NCBI GenBank assembly: GCA_034430595.1
Contig: DAOUEL010000020.1
Span: forward strand, 4,867 to 68,866
Direction: 5' to 3'
From: E44-bin32 sp034430595
Lineage (GTDB): Bacteria; Chloroflexota; Anaerolineae; Anaerolineales; E44-bin32
DNA: 64,000 bases
The position numbers and the translations under genes were made by a program. Position 1 is the stretch's first letter, and each line of letters begins with the position of its first letter. The notes beneath the pieces are model-generated. The model did not search any database, was not told the DNA's origin, and saw only the letters and a list, made by a program, of their open reading frames with translations. Shown here piece by piece: positions 44,197 to 52,834 of this stretch.

Positions 44197-45051
44197 ATGG
44201 TTCGCAGCGCGATATTCATCGAGAGAGAAGAATCCTTGACGAAACGCAAATCGATGCTCAAAATCCTGGAGGAAACCAGCCGAACTTTCTATCTACCGAT
44301 CGTACGGCTGCCCCAAGGGCTTCAGGAAGCCGTTGCCTCTGCCTATCTTTGCATGCGGGCAATCGATGAGATCGAGGATCATCCCACTCTTGATCCACAG
44401 CAAAAATCGAAAATCCTGCAGTCCGTGAGCTTTTCCCTTCAGGGTCAGCATTCCGTAGATAACTTCAAGCTCGAAGAGTTGAAGGATGTTTTCCGGGATC
44501 TGTCCGTGCTGCCAGAAGTTACTTTGCGGCTTGGCGAGTGGGCCATCCTGGCGCCCAGCGCAATCGCTCCTAGGATCTGGGATGCTACCGCTGCAATGGC
44601 TGAACGGATGGCGATGTGGGCCCAGCGCGGTTGGTCTGTGGTAACCCAATCCGATCTTGATCGCTACACGTTCAGCGTCGCCGGAGCCATCGGGCTTTTA
44701 CTCTGTGATTTGTGGGGTTGGTTTGAGGGCTTGCAGCCAGAGCGCAGCCATGCCATCTCTTTCGGCCGTGGACTGCAGGCTGTTAATATCCTGCGGAACC
44801 GTAAGGATGACCTCAAGCGAGGCGTGGACTTTTACCCTGAAGGATGGGGAGATGTGGACATGGAAAACTACGCTCGGGACCATCTTTCCTCTTCGGAGAA
44901 TTACAGCAGCAGCTTTCCAGCGTTATATAAAAGCTTTATCGCCATTCCGCATGCTCTGGCGATCGCAACGCTCGATGCCCGCAGTGTTGGTAAGCAAAAA
45001 CTTTCCCGGACCGATGTCCTGCAGATCGTCAGTCAACTCGATCGCGCCTGA
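44197..45051 (+). CDS. squalene/phytoene synthase-like protein with altered second Asp motif
   Basis: A 284-residue member of the trans-isoprenoid head-to-head synthase family. The first Asp-rich motif is present as DEIED in YLCMRAIDEIEDHP, and the second region is recognisable in QAVNILRNRKDDLKRGVDFYP. In squalene and phytoene synthases this reads NILRDVxED; here the first Asp is Asn (NRKDD). Helices SRTFYLPI and VAGAIGLLLCDLWG also fit. It may make a head-to-head C30/C40 product or have changed activity. Start is uncertain: ATG 44197 has no good ribosome-binding site, and TTG 44236 or ATG 44254 are alternatives. No other terpenoid gene is close. Confidence 0.75.
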   Translation: MVRSAIFIEREESLTKRKSMLKILEETSRTFYLPIVRLPQGLQEAVASAYLCMRAIDEIEDHPTLDPQQKSKILQSVSFSLQGQHSVDNFKLEELKDVFRDLSVLPEVTLRLGEWAILAPSAIAPRIWDATAAMAERMAMWAQRGWSVVTQSDLDRYTFSVAGAIGLLLCDLWGWFEGLQPERSHAISFGRGLQAVNILRNRKDDLKRGVDFYPEGWGDVDMENYARDHLSSSENYSSSFPALYKSFIAIPHALAIATLDARSVGKQKLSRTDVLQIVSQLDRA

Positions 45052-45304
45052 TTTGAGGGTTCTTCCTCTTTCGTAACGTATCTAATCTTTCAAACAGCCA
45101 GGGCCATCCCTTTCATGCGAATAACCTAACCTGCACGATTTCGGGTTTCGGCCGAACAGAATGCATCCCTGGTGTCATCAGGGTCGATCACTCCTGGGAA
45201 CGTAGTTCAAACCTCGAGTAGCCCAAGCAAGGGTGGGTTCATCGTATCTGCCCAGGACTCTATTGAAGACATCCATCGAGGATCCGTATTGTGGATGTAG
45301 AGAA
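45052..45304. other. intergenic stretch before the ABC operon terminator
   Basis: Part of a 308-base gap between the convergent synthase-like gene and the sugar-binding protein gene. Apart from the hairpin at 45305-45328 I see no gene, repeat or regulatory site. Confidence 0.4.
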
Positions 45305-45328
45305 GCGGGGCGCCCATCGGCGCCCCGC
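45305..45328 (-). terminator. terminator hairpin of the sugar ABC operon
   Basis: A perfect 10-bp stem GCGGGGCGCC with a 4-base loop, followed on the minus strand by TTCTCT. It lies 31 bases after the stop of the binding-protein gene. Confidence 0.65.
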
Positions 45329-45359
45329 CGCTTACCATGCTTCGAAATCGATGCGATGG

Positions 45360-46760
45360 TTACTGAGTCTCGGCCAGTGCTTCGGCTGCAGTTGCATTCA
45401 GTTCTTCAAGCAGCGCCGGGATCTGGTCGGCATCACTCTGCAGGATGGCTGAGAAGGTATCCTGGACATCGCGGCGAACGGTGCCCCAGGACGCCCAGCC
45501 CGGCTCTCCAACACCATAAGGAGCAAGTTCCAGGCCCTGCGCCCACAGCGGGTTGGCCGCGGCGTAGTCCGACAGCAGATCGACCGCGCTGGCGCGAATT
45601 GGATAATACGCGCTCGCCTCGATCCACTTGGCATTGATTTCGGGGCTGGTAAACCACTTCAAGAACAGCCAGGAAGCCAATTCCTTCTCCGGGCTCGATG
45701 TCACGATAGCCGAGTTCTGGACGTAGGCATCGACCGCCTGCGTGCCGCCATCACCCACGAAAGGCGTGAAGGTCCACACATCATCGTGGTAGGCGCCTTC
45801 GGCTTCAAAGGCATCCGCCTGATAGGTGTAGCCAGCGGTCGAGCTGATCGTGATCAGCGCCCGCCGGGTGGCGAATTCGGGATTAGGATAGCCCTCGGTT
45901 GCGAAGGCACAACCCTCGTCCCAGATTTCCTTCCAGAATTCCGCCGTCCGGGTCACGGCCGGATTGGTGAAGTCATAGCCATCGCCGGCGTCGTTGTACA
46001 GATCCCCGCCCAGTCCGAAGACGAAGGAGGCGACGTTGCTGGCGCCGGTGTAGAGCACCAGGCCGCCCTGGCCATCGTTGTCAGGATTGTCATCGTTGGC
46101 ATTGGCTGCCGTCGCGGCACAGATTTGATCTTTGTACTCGGCAAGCGTTGTCGGCGGTGAGGCGAATCCAAGCTCCTCGGCCCAGGTGTTGTTGTAGAAG
46201 TTCACGTTCTCCGACTGCCCGTGCGGGAACCCGACCCGGTCGCCGTTAGCATTGATGCCGTTCTCCCACGCACCAGTGTAGTAATCGGCGATCTCTTCGG
46301 GAGTGAGGCCGTAGTCTGGATCGTTGATATAACTGTCGAGATCAGCCATCACGCCGACTGAGTACCAGGTATCGAGGGCGTTGGTGTAGCCCACGAGGAT
46401 ATTGGGCAGGTCGCCGGATTGAATGGCGGCATTCATGGCATTTTCCAGATCGCTATAGGCTCCCTGATCGAGCGCTTCGACCGTGATACCCCACTCATTG
46501 GTGGCATTAAATTCGTCTACCAGCGCAACTAGTCCCTCGCCGGTCGAGCCTGTGCCCCAGACGTGCCAGAAGGTAACAGTCTGGCCACTCGGGTCGACCG
46601 CCGGCATCGCCGGCTCGGCCGTGGGTTCTACCATCGGGGCTTCCGTCGGCGCGGCCGCTGGCGGCTCGGTCGGAGCTTCCGTGGCGGGCGTGCCGCAGCC
46701 TGAAAGGACAAGCGGCAGGACCAGTGCCAGGAGCATGAACCATACGTAAGTCTTCTTCAT
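45360..46760 (-). CDS. sugar ABC transporter substrate-binding lipoprotein
   Basis: A 466-residue family 1 extracellular solute-binding protein. The lipoprotein signal ends LPLVLSGC, followed by an acidic Thr/Pro/Glu linker. The binding-protein fold is recognisable from TVTFWHVWGTGSTGE, NLPNILVGYTNALDTW and the C-terminal PEKELASWLFLKWFTSPE. It captures an oligosaccharide or polyol outside the cell for the two permeases encoded upstream. A GAGGAGGAAAG site precedes the ATG. It is the last gene of the operon, while binding-protein genes normally come first. Confidence 0.92.
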   Translation of the reverse strand: MKKTYVWFMLLALVLPLVLSGCGTPATEAPTEPPAAAPTEAPMVEPTAEPAMPAVDPSGQTVTFWHVWGTGSTGEGLVALVDEFNATNEWGITVEALDQGAYSDLENAMNAAIQSGDLPNILVGYTNALDTWYSVGVMADLDSYINDPDYGLTPEEIADYYTGAWENGINANGDRVGFPHGQSENVNFYNNTWAEELGFASPPTTLAEYKDQICAATAANANDDNPDNDGQGGLVLYTGASNVASFVFGLGGDLYNDAGDGYDFTNPAVTRTAEFWKEIWDEGCAFATEGYPNPEFATRRALITISSTAGYTYQADAFEAEGAYHDDVWTFTPFVGDGGTQAVDAYVQNSAIVTSSPEKELASWLFLKWFTSPEINAKWIEASAYYPIRASAVDLLSDYAAANPLWAQGLELAPYGVGEPGWASWGTVRRDVQDTFSAILQSDADQIPALLEELNATAAEALAETQ

Positions 46761-46851
46761 TGCGTACTTTCCTCCTCGAACAGTAGTTGGTGAAATCGCT
46801 AACTGTCTACTTAATCATCCTTCTCGCCGTCGGCCACCTCCCTCCCGTTGA

Positions 46852-47748
46852 TCAACCCTTCAAGCCGCTGCGGGCGATCGATTCGGTGAATTGCTTCTGT
46901 GTGAAGAAGTACAGCACAAGTATCGGCACGATCGTAATAACCGCACCGGCCATCATCAGATTCAGTCGCTGCCCGGCCTCATCGATGAAGCTCAGGAAGC
47001 CAACCGTGATCGGGCGCCAATCAGGTGTGTTCGTGACCAGCAGCGGCCAGGCAAGCGCATTCCATGATCCCATGAAGGAGAGCACCAGGATCACCATCAG
47101 GGGCGCCTTTGCCAGCGGCAGCACAACTTTCATCAGGAATTTAAAGTGCCCGGCGCCATCAATCTGGGCTGCGTCATACAGTTCATCGGGGATCTGGGCG
47201 AAGAACTGCCTCAGCAGGAAAATTGAAAACACGCTCCCCATGAACGGGACTGTTAAGGCCGGCCAGTTGTTGATCCATGGGATCGGGCCCATCCGCCCCA
47301 GCCAGGTAACCGTCAGAAAGTTGGGAATGATCAGCACCATGGCCGGGATCATCATCGTGCTGAGCATCACCCCGAAGATCAGATCCCGACCTGGAAACTC
47401 GATCCGGGCGAATGCATAGGCCGCCAGGATGGAAACGGTGAGCTGCCCGGCCAGCGTGATCAGGGTGATCTGGATGCTGTTGATCATGTACTCGCCAAAT
47501 TGTGCTTCCTTCCACGCATCGACATAGTTTTCGAAGTGAAGTGCATTCGGGAGCATTTTCACGCCCATCGATTCGCCGACCGTCATGAAGGAGGTCGAGA
47601 TCATCCACACGAACGGGATGACCGCGAGCAACGCACCCAGGATCAGCACAAGGTAGGTCAATCCGTGCTGGGTGATGCTACGTACCAACTTGTGACCTAA
47701 ACCGCTTCTGACTGGAAGACGGGGCTCGTTTCCTGGTTGTTCATCCAT
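46852..47748 (-). CDS. sugar ABC transporter permease, MalG type
   Basis: A 298-residue inner-membrane permease with six predicted helices. The EAA loop that contacts the ATPase reads ELYDAAQIDGAGHFKFLMKVVLPLA in part. The N-terminal cytoplasmic tail is typical for MalG-like proteins, and the C-terminus ends SIARSGLKG, close to the usual GLTAGAVKG. Its start overlaps the MalF-type gene by eight bases, indicating coupled translation. Confidence 0.92.
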   Translation of the reverse strand: MDEQPGNEPRLPVRSGLGHKLVRSITQHGLTYLVLILGALLAVIPFVWMISTSFMTVGESMGVKMLPNALHFENYVDAWKEAQFGEYMINSIQITLITLAGQLTVSILAAYAFARIEFPGRDLIFGVMLSTMMIPAMVLIIPNFLTVTWLGRMGPIPWINNWPALTVPFMGSVFSIFLLRQFFAQIPDELYDAAQIDGAGHFKFLMKVVLPLAKAPLMVILVLSFMGSWNALAWPLLVTNTPDWRPITVGFLSFIDEAGQRLNLMMAGAVITIVPILVLYFFTQKQFTESIARSGLKG

Positions 47749-49450
47749 AGAACACTCTCGATCCTTGCAGCCGGTTATTTAATACCGTCAGACTGAGTAT
47801 GATGGCAAACAAGATAAAAGCCAGCGCTGAAGCATACCCGTACCGAACCTTGTCGTAAAACTCGAGGAAGATTGTCACACTGAAAGTATCGACCGTACCC
47901 AGTGCGAGTTCATGCCGCAAGACCCAGATATGGCTGAACGCTTTGAAGGTGCCGATGATGGCGATCAGCGAAAGGAAATAGGTGGTAGGGGAAAGCAAAG
48001 GAAAAATGATGTGGCGGAAGATCTGCCAGCGGCTCGCACCATCGATCTCGGCTACCTCGATCAACTCAGTCGAGATATTCCCCAGGCCTGCCAGGTAGAT
48101 GACGGTATCATACCCAACGTAGACCCAGATCGAAAAGATAATTACCACGACAAGTGCCAGGCTGGGGCCTTCGGCCCAGGTGGGGATCACGCGACCGAAA
48201 TGTTCGGCCAGCAGCTTAAAGATTCCATTTGGTTCCTGGATCCAGCGCAGTGGCTCGAGGCCAATGAACTGCAGGAACTGGTTTACGGGCGCCTGTGGTC
48301 GGATGGAAAACATCTGTTTAAAGACCGCGGCAGACGCGATGAATGGGGTGACGTAAGGCAGGAAGAACAGCATCCGGAAGACCTCGGAACCTGCCAGGCG
48401 TTGAAAAAGAAGGACGGCCAGGAACAGCGAGAATGCCAGCTGGAAGGGAACGGTTCCAAGGGAATAGAAAATGGTGACCTTCAAGCCCTCCCACACATCC
48501 TTGTCGCCGGCAGCGATGACCATCGGCAGTTCACCGATTAAGACCCAGCCACCAACCAGCAGCCCTGTGGCGCCCAGGATTCGCAGCCAGAACTTACGAT
48601 GCGATTGAGCTCCCTCTGCTCCGCGCCAGACGAACCAGGCCGCGACCAGCAGCAGCACGCCGCTGCCGATGGTGATGATCTGGGACCAGAGCTCGGGGTT
48701 CGCTCCCGTGTCCAGAGTGACCTGGTAGGCCAATGCCGCTTGCTGGTATGTGTAGCCGGCCAGAAAAATGCCGGTTACCAATGCTAACCAGACTGTCGTA
48801 AATGAAACCTGATAACCAAAAGCGCCCGGCTTGCGCCACCAGCGTGCAAAACCGATCGATACTAGGAGTGCAATTCCTAACAGCAGCAGGAAGAGCAGTA
48901 GAGCGGAAACGACATTCGGAGTGGAGAAGGCCTCACCCAACAGCCGGACGAAAAGCTCACGCGTCCTCTCAACCGCGATGACCTTATTGGCGATATCCAG
49001 CACCTGCGGCAGCAGCAGCACTGTCCAGCGGATGAACGCGATCAGGGCGGCAGCGTGCAGCGCAGCAGGGAACGCCATAATCCAGGGCTTAACCTCCTGC
49101 TCCTCCGCCGGCCGGCGAATGCGGCGGAGCAGGGTCCAGCTTAATACGAGCGCTCCCACAGCGAGCGCAAAAAGCAGGACGTAAATCAGATTATCGATCG
49201 CCCGGACATAGTTGCTAAGACCAGTGAAATCCCCGCGTCGAAGCTTCCACTGGTGGACACTGACGTACAGTGCAAAACCAACCGGAAAGATGCCGAACAC
49301 GAAGATCAGCACCGTGGCCGGGAGGATCATCAGGTAACCGGTCAGGTACTCGCGCAGCCTTCGGCCGCTGCGACCGGTGAAACGTCGGCGGAACCAGGAT
49401 TGGGATGCCGGGCGCGGAGCCGTTGCTACAGGTGCCTGAGTCGGCTGCAC
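47741..49450 (-). CDS. sugar ABC transporter permease, MalF type, with extra membrane helices
   Basis: A 569-residue permease; ordinary MalF-like proteins of three-gene operons have about 300 residues. The normal N-terminal helix (GYLMILPATVLIFVFGIFPVGFALYVSVHQW) and the C-terminal core with the EAA loop (ELIEVAEIDGASRWQIFRHI in part) are separated by about 200 residues containing four or five additional helices (SWTLLRRI, AALHAAALIAFIRW, VSALLLFLLLLGIALLVSI, VWLALVTGIFLAGY, GSGVLLLVAAWFVW). It starts with GTG behind AGGAGGAGAC. First gene of the operon; no ATPase gene is nearby, so a shared MsmK-like ATPase probably serves it. Confidence 0.88.
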   Translation of the reverse strand: MQPTQAPVATAPRPASQSWFRRRFTGRSGRRLREYLTGYLMILPATVLIFVFGIFPVGFALYVSVHQWKLRRGDFTGLSNYVRAIDNLIYVLLFALAVGALVLSWTLLRRIRRPAEEQEVKPWIMAFPAALHAAALIAFIRWTVLLLPQVLDIANKVIAVERTRELFVRLLGEAFSTPNVVSALLLFLLLLGIALLVSIGFARWWRKPGAFGYQVSFTTVWLALVTGIFLAGYTYQQAALAYQVTLDTGANPELWSQIITIGSGVLLLVAAWFVWRGAEGAQSHRKFWLRILGATGLLVGGWVLIGELPMVIAAGDKDVWEGLKVTIFYSLGTVPFQLAFSLFLAVLLFQRLAGSEVFRMLFFLPYVTPFIASAAVFKQMFSIRPQAPVNQFLQFIGLEPLRWIQEPNGIFKLLAEHFGRVIPTWAEGPSLALVVVIIFSIWVYVGYDTVIYLAGLGNISTELIEVAEIDGASRWQIFRHIIFPLLSPTTYFLSLIAIIGTFKAFSHIWVLRHELALGTVDTFSVTIFLEFYDKVRYGYASALAFILFAIILSLTVLNNRLQGSRVFYG

Positions 49451-49545
49451 GTCTCCTCCTCACCTCCCCTTGGGGGATGTCGAGTAGAATTATAGGCCAG
49501 CACGCTCAATCAAACCAGTGACCAGCAACCCGGGTAAAGGTGAAC

Positions 49546-50835
49546 ATGCTCCTGTCCGATCGCAGCCAGCAAGCTCGTGAACGAATTCTCGCTCAGCACC
49601 TGAAAGATCTTGACCTGGGCTTTGGCAGCTTGCACCCTCATTACGACGGACTCTCCATTCTCAACCTGCCATCCAGTATCTGCGCCTGGCTCGGCGCGCC
49701 GCCCCTGAGCCACGCCCCGCTCGATCTCCCTCAGATTTCGCAGCTGGCTGAGAATGTCGACCAGGTGATCGTAGTCCTGGTCGATGCACTTGCGCTGCAT
49801 CGCTTTCAAGACTGGCTGGTCCACGCTTCCGGACCGGCAAGCTCACTGCTCGATGACGGTCTGCTTTCGACACTCTCCTCGGTCGTACCCTCCACCACCA
49901 GCGCCGCGCTGACCACCTTGTGGACCGGTCGCAGCCCGGCCGAACACGGCATCATGGGGTACGAGGTATTCTTGAAAGAATTCGGCCTGATCGCCAACAT
50001 GATCAACCATTCCCCGGCCGCTTTTGAAGGCTCTGCCGGCCTACTCTATCGTGCTGGATTTGACCCGCTCACCTTCCTCCCGGTTCAAACAATCGGCCCG
50101 CACCTTCAGGGGCACGGGATCGAACCCCATGCCTTCCTGCACTACAGCCTCAGCGGGTCTGGCCTCTCTCGCATGCACTACCCAGGGGTGAACGTCCATA
50201 CCTTCTCCAGCGTACCTGACCTGTGGATCGGGGTGCGCCAGCTGGCCGAACAGCCGCTGAATTCGAAACGCTACCTGTGGGTGTACTACGGAGGGGTTGA
50301 TGGCCTTTCGCACCGCTATGGACCTGATTCGGAACGTGCCCGGGCGGATTTCCTGGCCTTGGTCAGCAGTATGAATCAAGATTTCGTCCAGCAGCTGGAT
50401 CCGGCCATCGGGAAACGCACCCTTTTCGCCCTGCTCGCCGACCATGGCCAGCTGACAACCCGGAAAGATCCCAACTTCGAACTGGCTTCCCACCCGAATC
50501 TCGCCCGCCGGCTTGTTATGGTGCCGACTGGCGAGAACCGATTGGCCTATCTCTACCCGCGGCCAGGTCAGGCTGATGCCATCGAGGAATACATCGAACG
50601 CACATGGCCAGGTGCCTTTCGCGTTTTAAACTCTGGGCACGCTCTTGAGGCTGGTTTATTTGGGCCAGGCGACCCGGCTGCGGCAGTCAGCGACCGGCTC
50701 GGCGAGCGGGTCGTTATCGCACTGAACGATTCATACCTGTGGTGGGCACCGAAGGAAAATCCCCTCATCGGCCGCCACGGCGGCCTCTCCGAACAGGAGA
50801 TGCTGGTTCCGTTCTTCGTACGCCGCCTGGGGTAG
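49546..50835 (+). CDS. alkaline-phosphatase superfamily phosphodiesterase/nucleotide pyrophosphatase
   Basis: A 429-residue enzyme of the type I phosphodiesterase/nucleotide pyrophosphatase (AP superfamily) group. Two-metal-site elements are visible: first Asp in VVLVDALALH, the Thr nucleophile region in PSTTSAALTTLWTG, GVDGLSHRYGP (Asp and His), and LLADHGQL (Asp-His). A late histidine is in RHGGLSEQEM. No signal peptide is obvious. The ATG at 49546 has AAGGTG five bases upstream; a GTG two codons earlier is an alternative. It is divergent from the sugar ABC operon. Substrate unknown. Confidence 0.88.
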   Translation: MLLSDRSQQARERILAQHLKDLDLGFGSLHPHYDGLSILNLPSSICAWLGAPPLSHAPLDLPQISQLAENVDQVIVVLVDALALHRFQDWLVHASGPASSLLDDGLLSTLSSVVPSTTSAALTTLWTGRSPAEHGIMGYEVFLKEFGLIANMINHSPAAFEGSAGLLYRAGFDPLTFLPVQTIGPHLQGHGIEPHAFLHYSLSGSGLSRMHYPGVNVHTFSSVPDLWIGVRQLAEQPLNSKRYLWVYYGGVDGLSHRYGPDSERARADFLALVSSMNQDFVQQLDPAIGKRTLFALLADHGQLTTRKDPNFELASHPNLARRLVMVPTGENRLAYLYPRPGQADAIEEYIERTWPGAFRVLNSGHALEAGLFGPGDPAAAVSDRLGERVVIALNDSYLWWAPKENPLIGRHGGLSEQEMLVPFFVRRLG

Positions 50836-50877
50836 GTTTTACGGAGTCAAGCAAGAACACGTTCTAACTATGAAAGC

Positions 50878-50906
50878 CGTAGGGGCGGGGAAACCCCGCC
50901 CCTACG
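50878..50906. repeat. REP palindrome copy 2 (GTAGGGGCGGGG type)
   Basis: A 13-bp perfect stem around an AAA loop: CGTAGGGGCGGGG with its complement. It shares the outer GTAGGGGC/GCCCCTAC with copies at 41029 and 59890, but the inner arm differs. Located between convergent genes. Confidence 0.75.
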
Positions 50907-51006
50907 ATAGAGCTTGGGCATTTTCAGGAAACCTTCTACTGATAAAGGTATTCCGGGAGAGCGCTCAAGGCTTATGGTCTCCCTGTAATCCCTGTCCCAA
51001 TTCCAC

Positions 51007-52029
51007 CTACGGTGTTGGACTCGGCTGCAGCTCCGGCAGCGGCAGCAGGTACGGGTTGTCGCTCGGTACAAGCATCACCTGGATCCCCGGTGACAGCTTC
51101 TGGATGTACTCGAAAGTCAGCAGGTCCGGGTTGTCTTGCAGCGCAGCCGCGATCAGTTCCAGCGCTTTGGCCTCGGCCTCGGCCTGGATCAGGCGTGCTT
51201 CCGCATCGCCCTTAGCCTCAATGACCACGGCATCAGCCTTGCCCTGGGCCACCTGGCGTGCCTGCTCGGCTTCCTGCTCACGCTGCTGGACGACAAACAC
51301 CGCCTGCTGCGCCAGCTGTTCGGCGATCTGCTTCTGCTCTACAGAAGCCGCATATTCGTCCGAGAAGGCAATATTACGCAGCACGAAGTCATGCAACACA
51401 AGCGCGCCCTCATTGAAGATGATTGCCAGCTCATCCTCCATCGCTGCCAGCAGTTCAAAGCGCTTTGAGCTGACGACTTCTTCGATTCCGAACTGCGAGA
51501 CCGCATCACGAATGACACCGCGCGCCACCGGGCGCACCAGGTTGTCGATGTAGCGTCCTTCCCATTTGATATGCTGTTCGACGACCCGGTCGGGGTCGAT
51601 CGAAAAGATGACCGAGGCATCGACCTTCACAATCTGGCCGTCTGCCGTGCGGGCATCGACCGAATCGTCTCCACTGATCTGGCCTTCCTCACTGGCAATC
51701 GACATGGTGTAAGTCTGGCGCGCGACCGAGTATTTCACGACGTTTTCCAGGAATGGGACGACGAAGTTCAAACCGGGCTGCAGTGCCTGGGTGCGGACAC
51801 CTTCGCCCAGCGCCGTGATGACCACGCCACGTTCGGTTGGCTGGATGAAGACCAGGCCGGAGCTGATCGTGGTCAGGATCAGCGCCAGGATGATGGCCGC
51901 GATAATGATCCCGCCGGCGGCCTTCAAACGCTGCCCGCGGGCCGCGCGCATAACCGCCAATCCAATGGTCGCCAACGCTGCGATCCAGGCCAGTGTTGCA
52001 AGTGCCGATAAAACAACAGCGACGTTCAT
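51007..52029 (-). CDS. SPFH/prohibitin-domain membrane protein
   Basis: A 340-residue protein with two N-terminal membrane helices (LSALATLAWIAALATIGLAV, IIIAAIILALILTTISSGL), an SPFH/band 7 domain (about residues 60-240: PTERGVVITALGEGVRTQALQPG, DARTADGQIVKVDASVIFSID), and a long Ala/Glu/Gln coiled coil (QREQEAEQARQVAQGKADAV). Such proteins form oligomeric membrane microdomain scaffolds and are linked to protease control. GGAGGAGAGA precedes the ATG. Monocistronic. The TP tail (LQPSPTP) is ordinary for this genome. Confidence 0.9.
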   Translation of the reverse strand: MNVAVVLSALATLAWIAALATIGLAVMRAARGQRLKAAGGIIIAAIILALILTTISSGLVFIQPTERGVVITALGEGVRTQALQPGLNFVVPFLENVVKYSVARQTYTMSIASEEGQISGDDSVDARTADGQIVKVDASVIFSIDPDRVVEQHIKWEGRYIDNLVRPVARGVIRDAVSQFGIEEVVSSKRFELLAAMEDELAIIFNEGALVLHDFVLRNIAFSDEYAASVEQKQIAEQLAQQAVFVVQQREQEAEQARQVAQGKADAVVIEAKGDAEARLIQAEAEAKALELIAAALQDNPDLLTFEYIQKLSPGIQVMLVPSDNPYLLPLPELQPSPTP

Positions 52030-52150
52030 TCTCTCCTCCTCAAATGTTCATAAAGATGGATTTCATTCTCTTCAAGCGTGCAGATTCTACCATGCAGGTC
52101 GCGAGGCTCCCGACAGCAGCCTGACATTGCCCTTCCATGAAGTCACGTGT

Positions 52151-52156
52151 TAGCAT
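52151..52156 (+). promoter_or_regulatory. -10 box (TAGCAT) for an apparently leaderless pyrK-like gene
   Basis: TAGCAT ends six bases before the ATG at 52163, with TTGCCC 18 bases upstream (52127-52132). No ribosome-binding site is present. Confidence 0.35.
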
Positions 52157-52162
52157 GCGCAC

Positions 52163-52834
52163 ATGACCCGCGGTGCAGCAACACTGCGTGAGATCCATCT
52201 TCTCGATCCCGGGATTTTTTCCGGCCGGTTATCCTGTCAGCCGTCAATGATCCCGGCACCAGGGCAGTTCGTCATGGCAATTGCAGAGGATGAACTTGCC
52301 TCCCACCCCATCCCACTCTTCCCTGCCGCCATCCATGCTGATGGATTCAGCTCGGTGATGGTTCCCGACCGCTGGCCTCCTGGTACCAGGCTCGACCTGA
52401 TGGGTCCACTCGGCCACGGCTTTTCGCCGCCCGGCACAGCCCGGCGCTGGCTTATCGCTTCCAGTCTGGAACGCACTACCGGGCTCATGCCTCTGATCAG
52501 GATTGGCCTGGATCGCAGGGTTGAGCTGGCCTATTGGGGCCGGCACATACCCGAGCTCAACCCGGCCGTGGAGGTCGTAATCGGCCTCGAGGAAGGGCTG
52601 CGCTGGGCGGATTATGCCGCCTGCGAGGCACGCCCGGAGTCTCTCCTTATGCTTCAGTCAGTCTGGGCAAAACTCGAATCTCAACCAACGATCCAGGTCC
52701 TCCTTCTACCCGACCTGCTGTGCGGGTTCGGTGCCTGCCAGGCTTGCGCCACCCCGCTCGCACGCGGCATGAAATTGGCTTGCGTCGATGGTCCAGTCTT
52801 CGATGCAAGCGACCTTGGCTCAGGGTTAAGATGA
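52163..52834 (+). CDS. PyrK-like dihydroorotate dehydrogenase electron-transfer subunit
   Basis: A 223-residue protein related to PyrK, the FAD/2Fe-2S subunit that carries electrons from class 1B dihydroorotate dehydrogenase to NAD. The C-terminal 2Fe-2S motif is intact: C187-x4-C192-x2-C195-x11-C207 in LCGFGACQACATP ... KLACVDGPVF. The N-terminal barrel (PGQFVMAIAEDE) and the middle domain are weakly conserved, and the FAD-binding RxYS-type motif reads HPIPLFPAA, so flavin binding is uncertain. It overlaps the next gene by four bases (ATGA), the usual pyrK-pyrD pairing. Confidence 0.78.
   Translation: MTRGAATLREIHLLDPGIFSGRLSCQPSMIPAPGQFVMAIAEDELASHPIPLFPAAIHADGFSSVMVPDRWPPGTRLDLMGPLGHGFSPPGTARRWLIASSLERTTGLMPLIRIGLDRRVELAYWGRHIPELNPAVEVVIGLEEGLRWADYAACEARPESLLMLQSVWAKLESQPTIQVLLLPDLLCGFGACQACATPLARGMKLACVDGPVFDASDLGSGLR

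Noticed and set aside
52534..52830. N-terminal extension of the PyrD-like gene
   Set aside because: This part overlaps the PyrK-like gene, has no homology to dehydrogenases, and the ATG at 52831 gives the normal family start with ATGA coupling.
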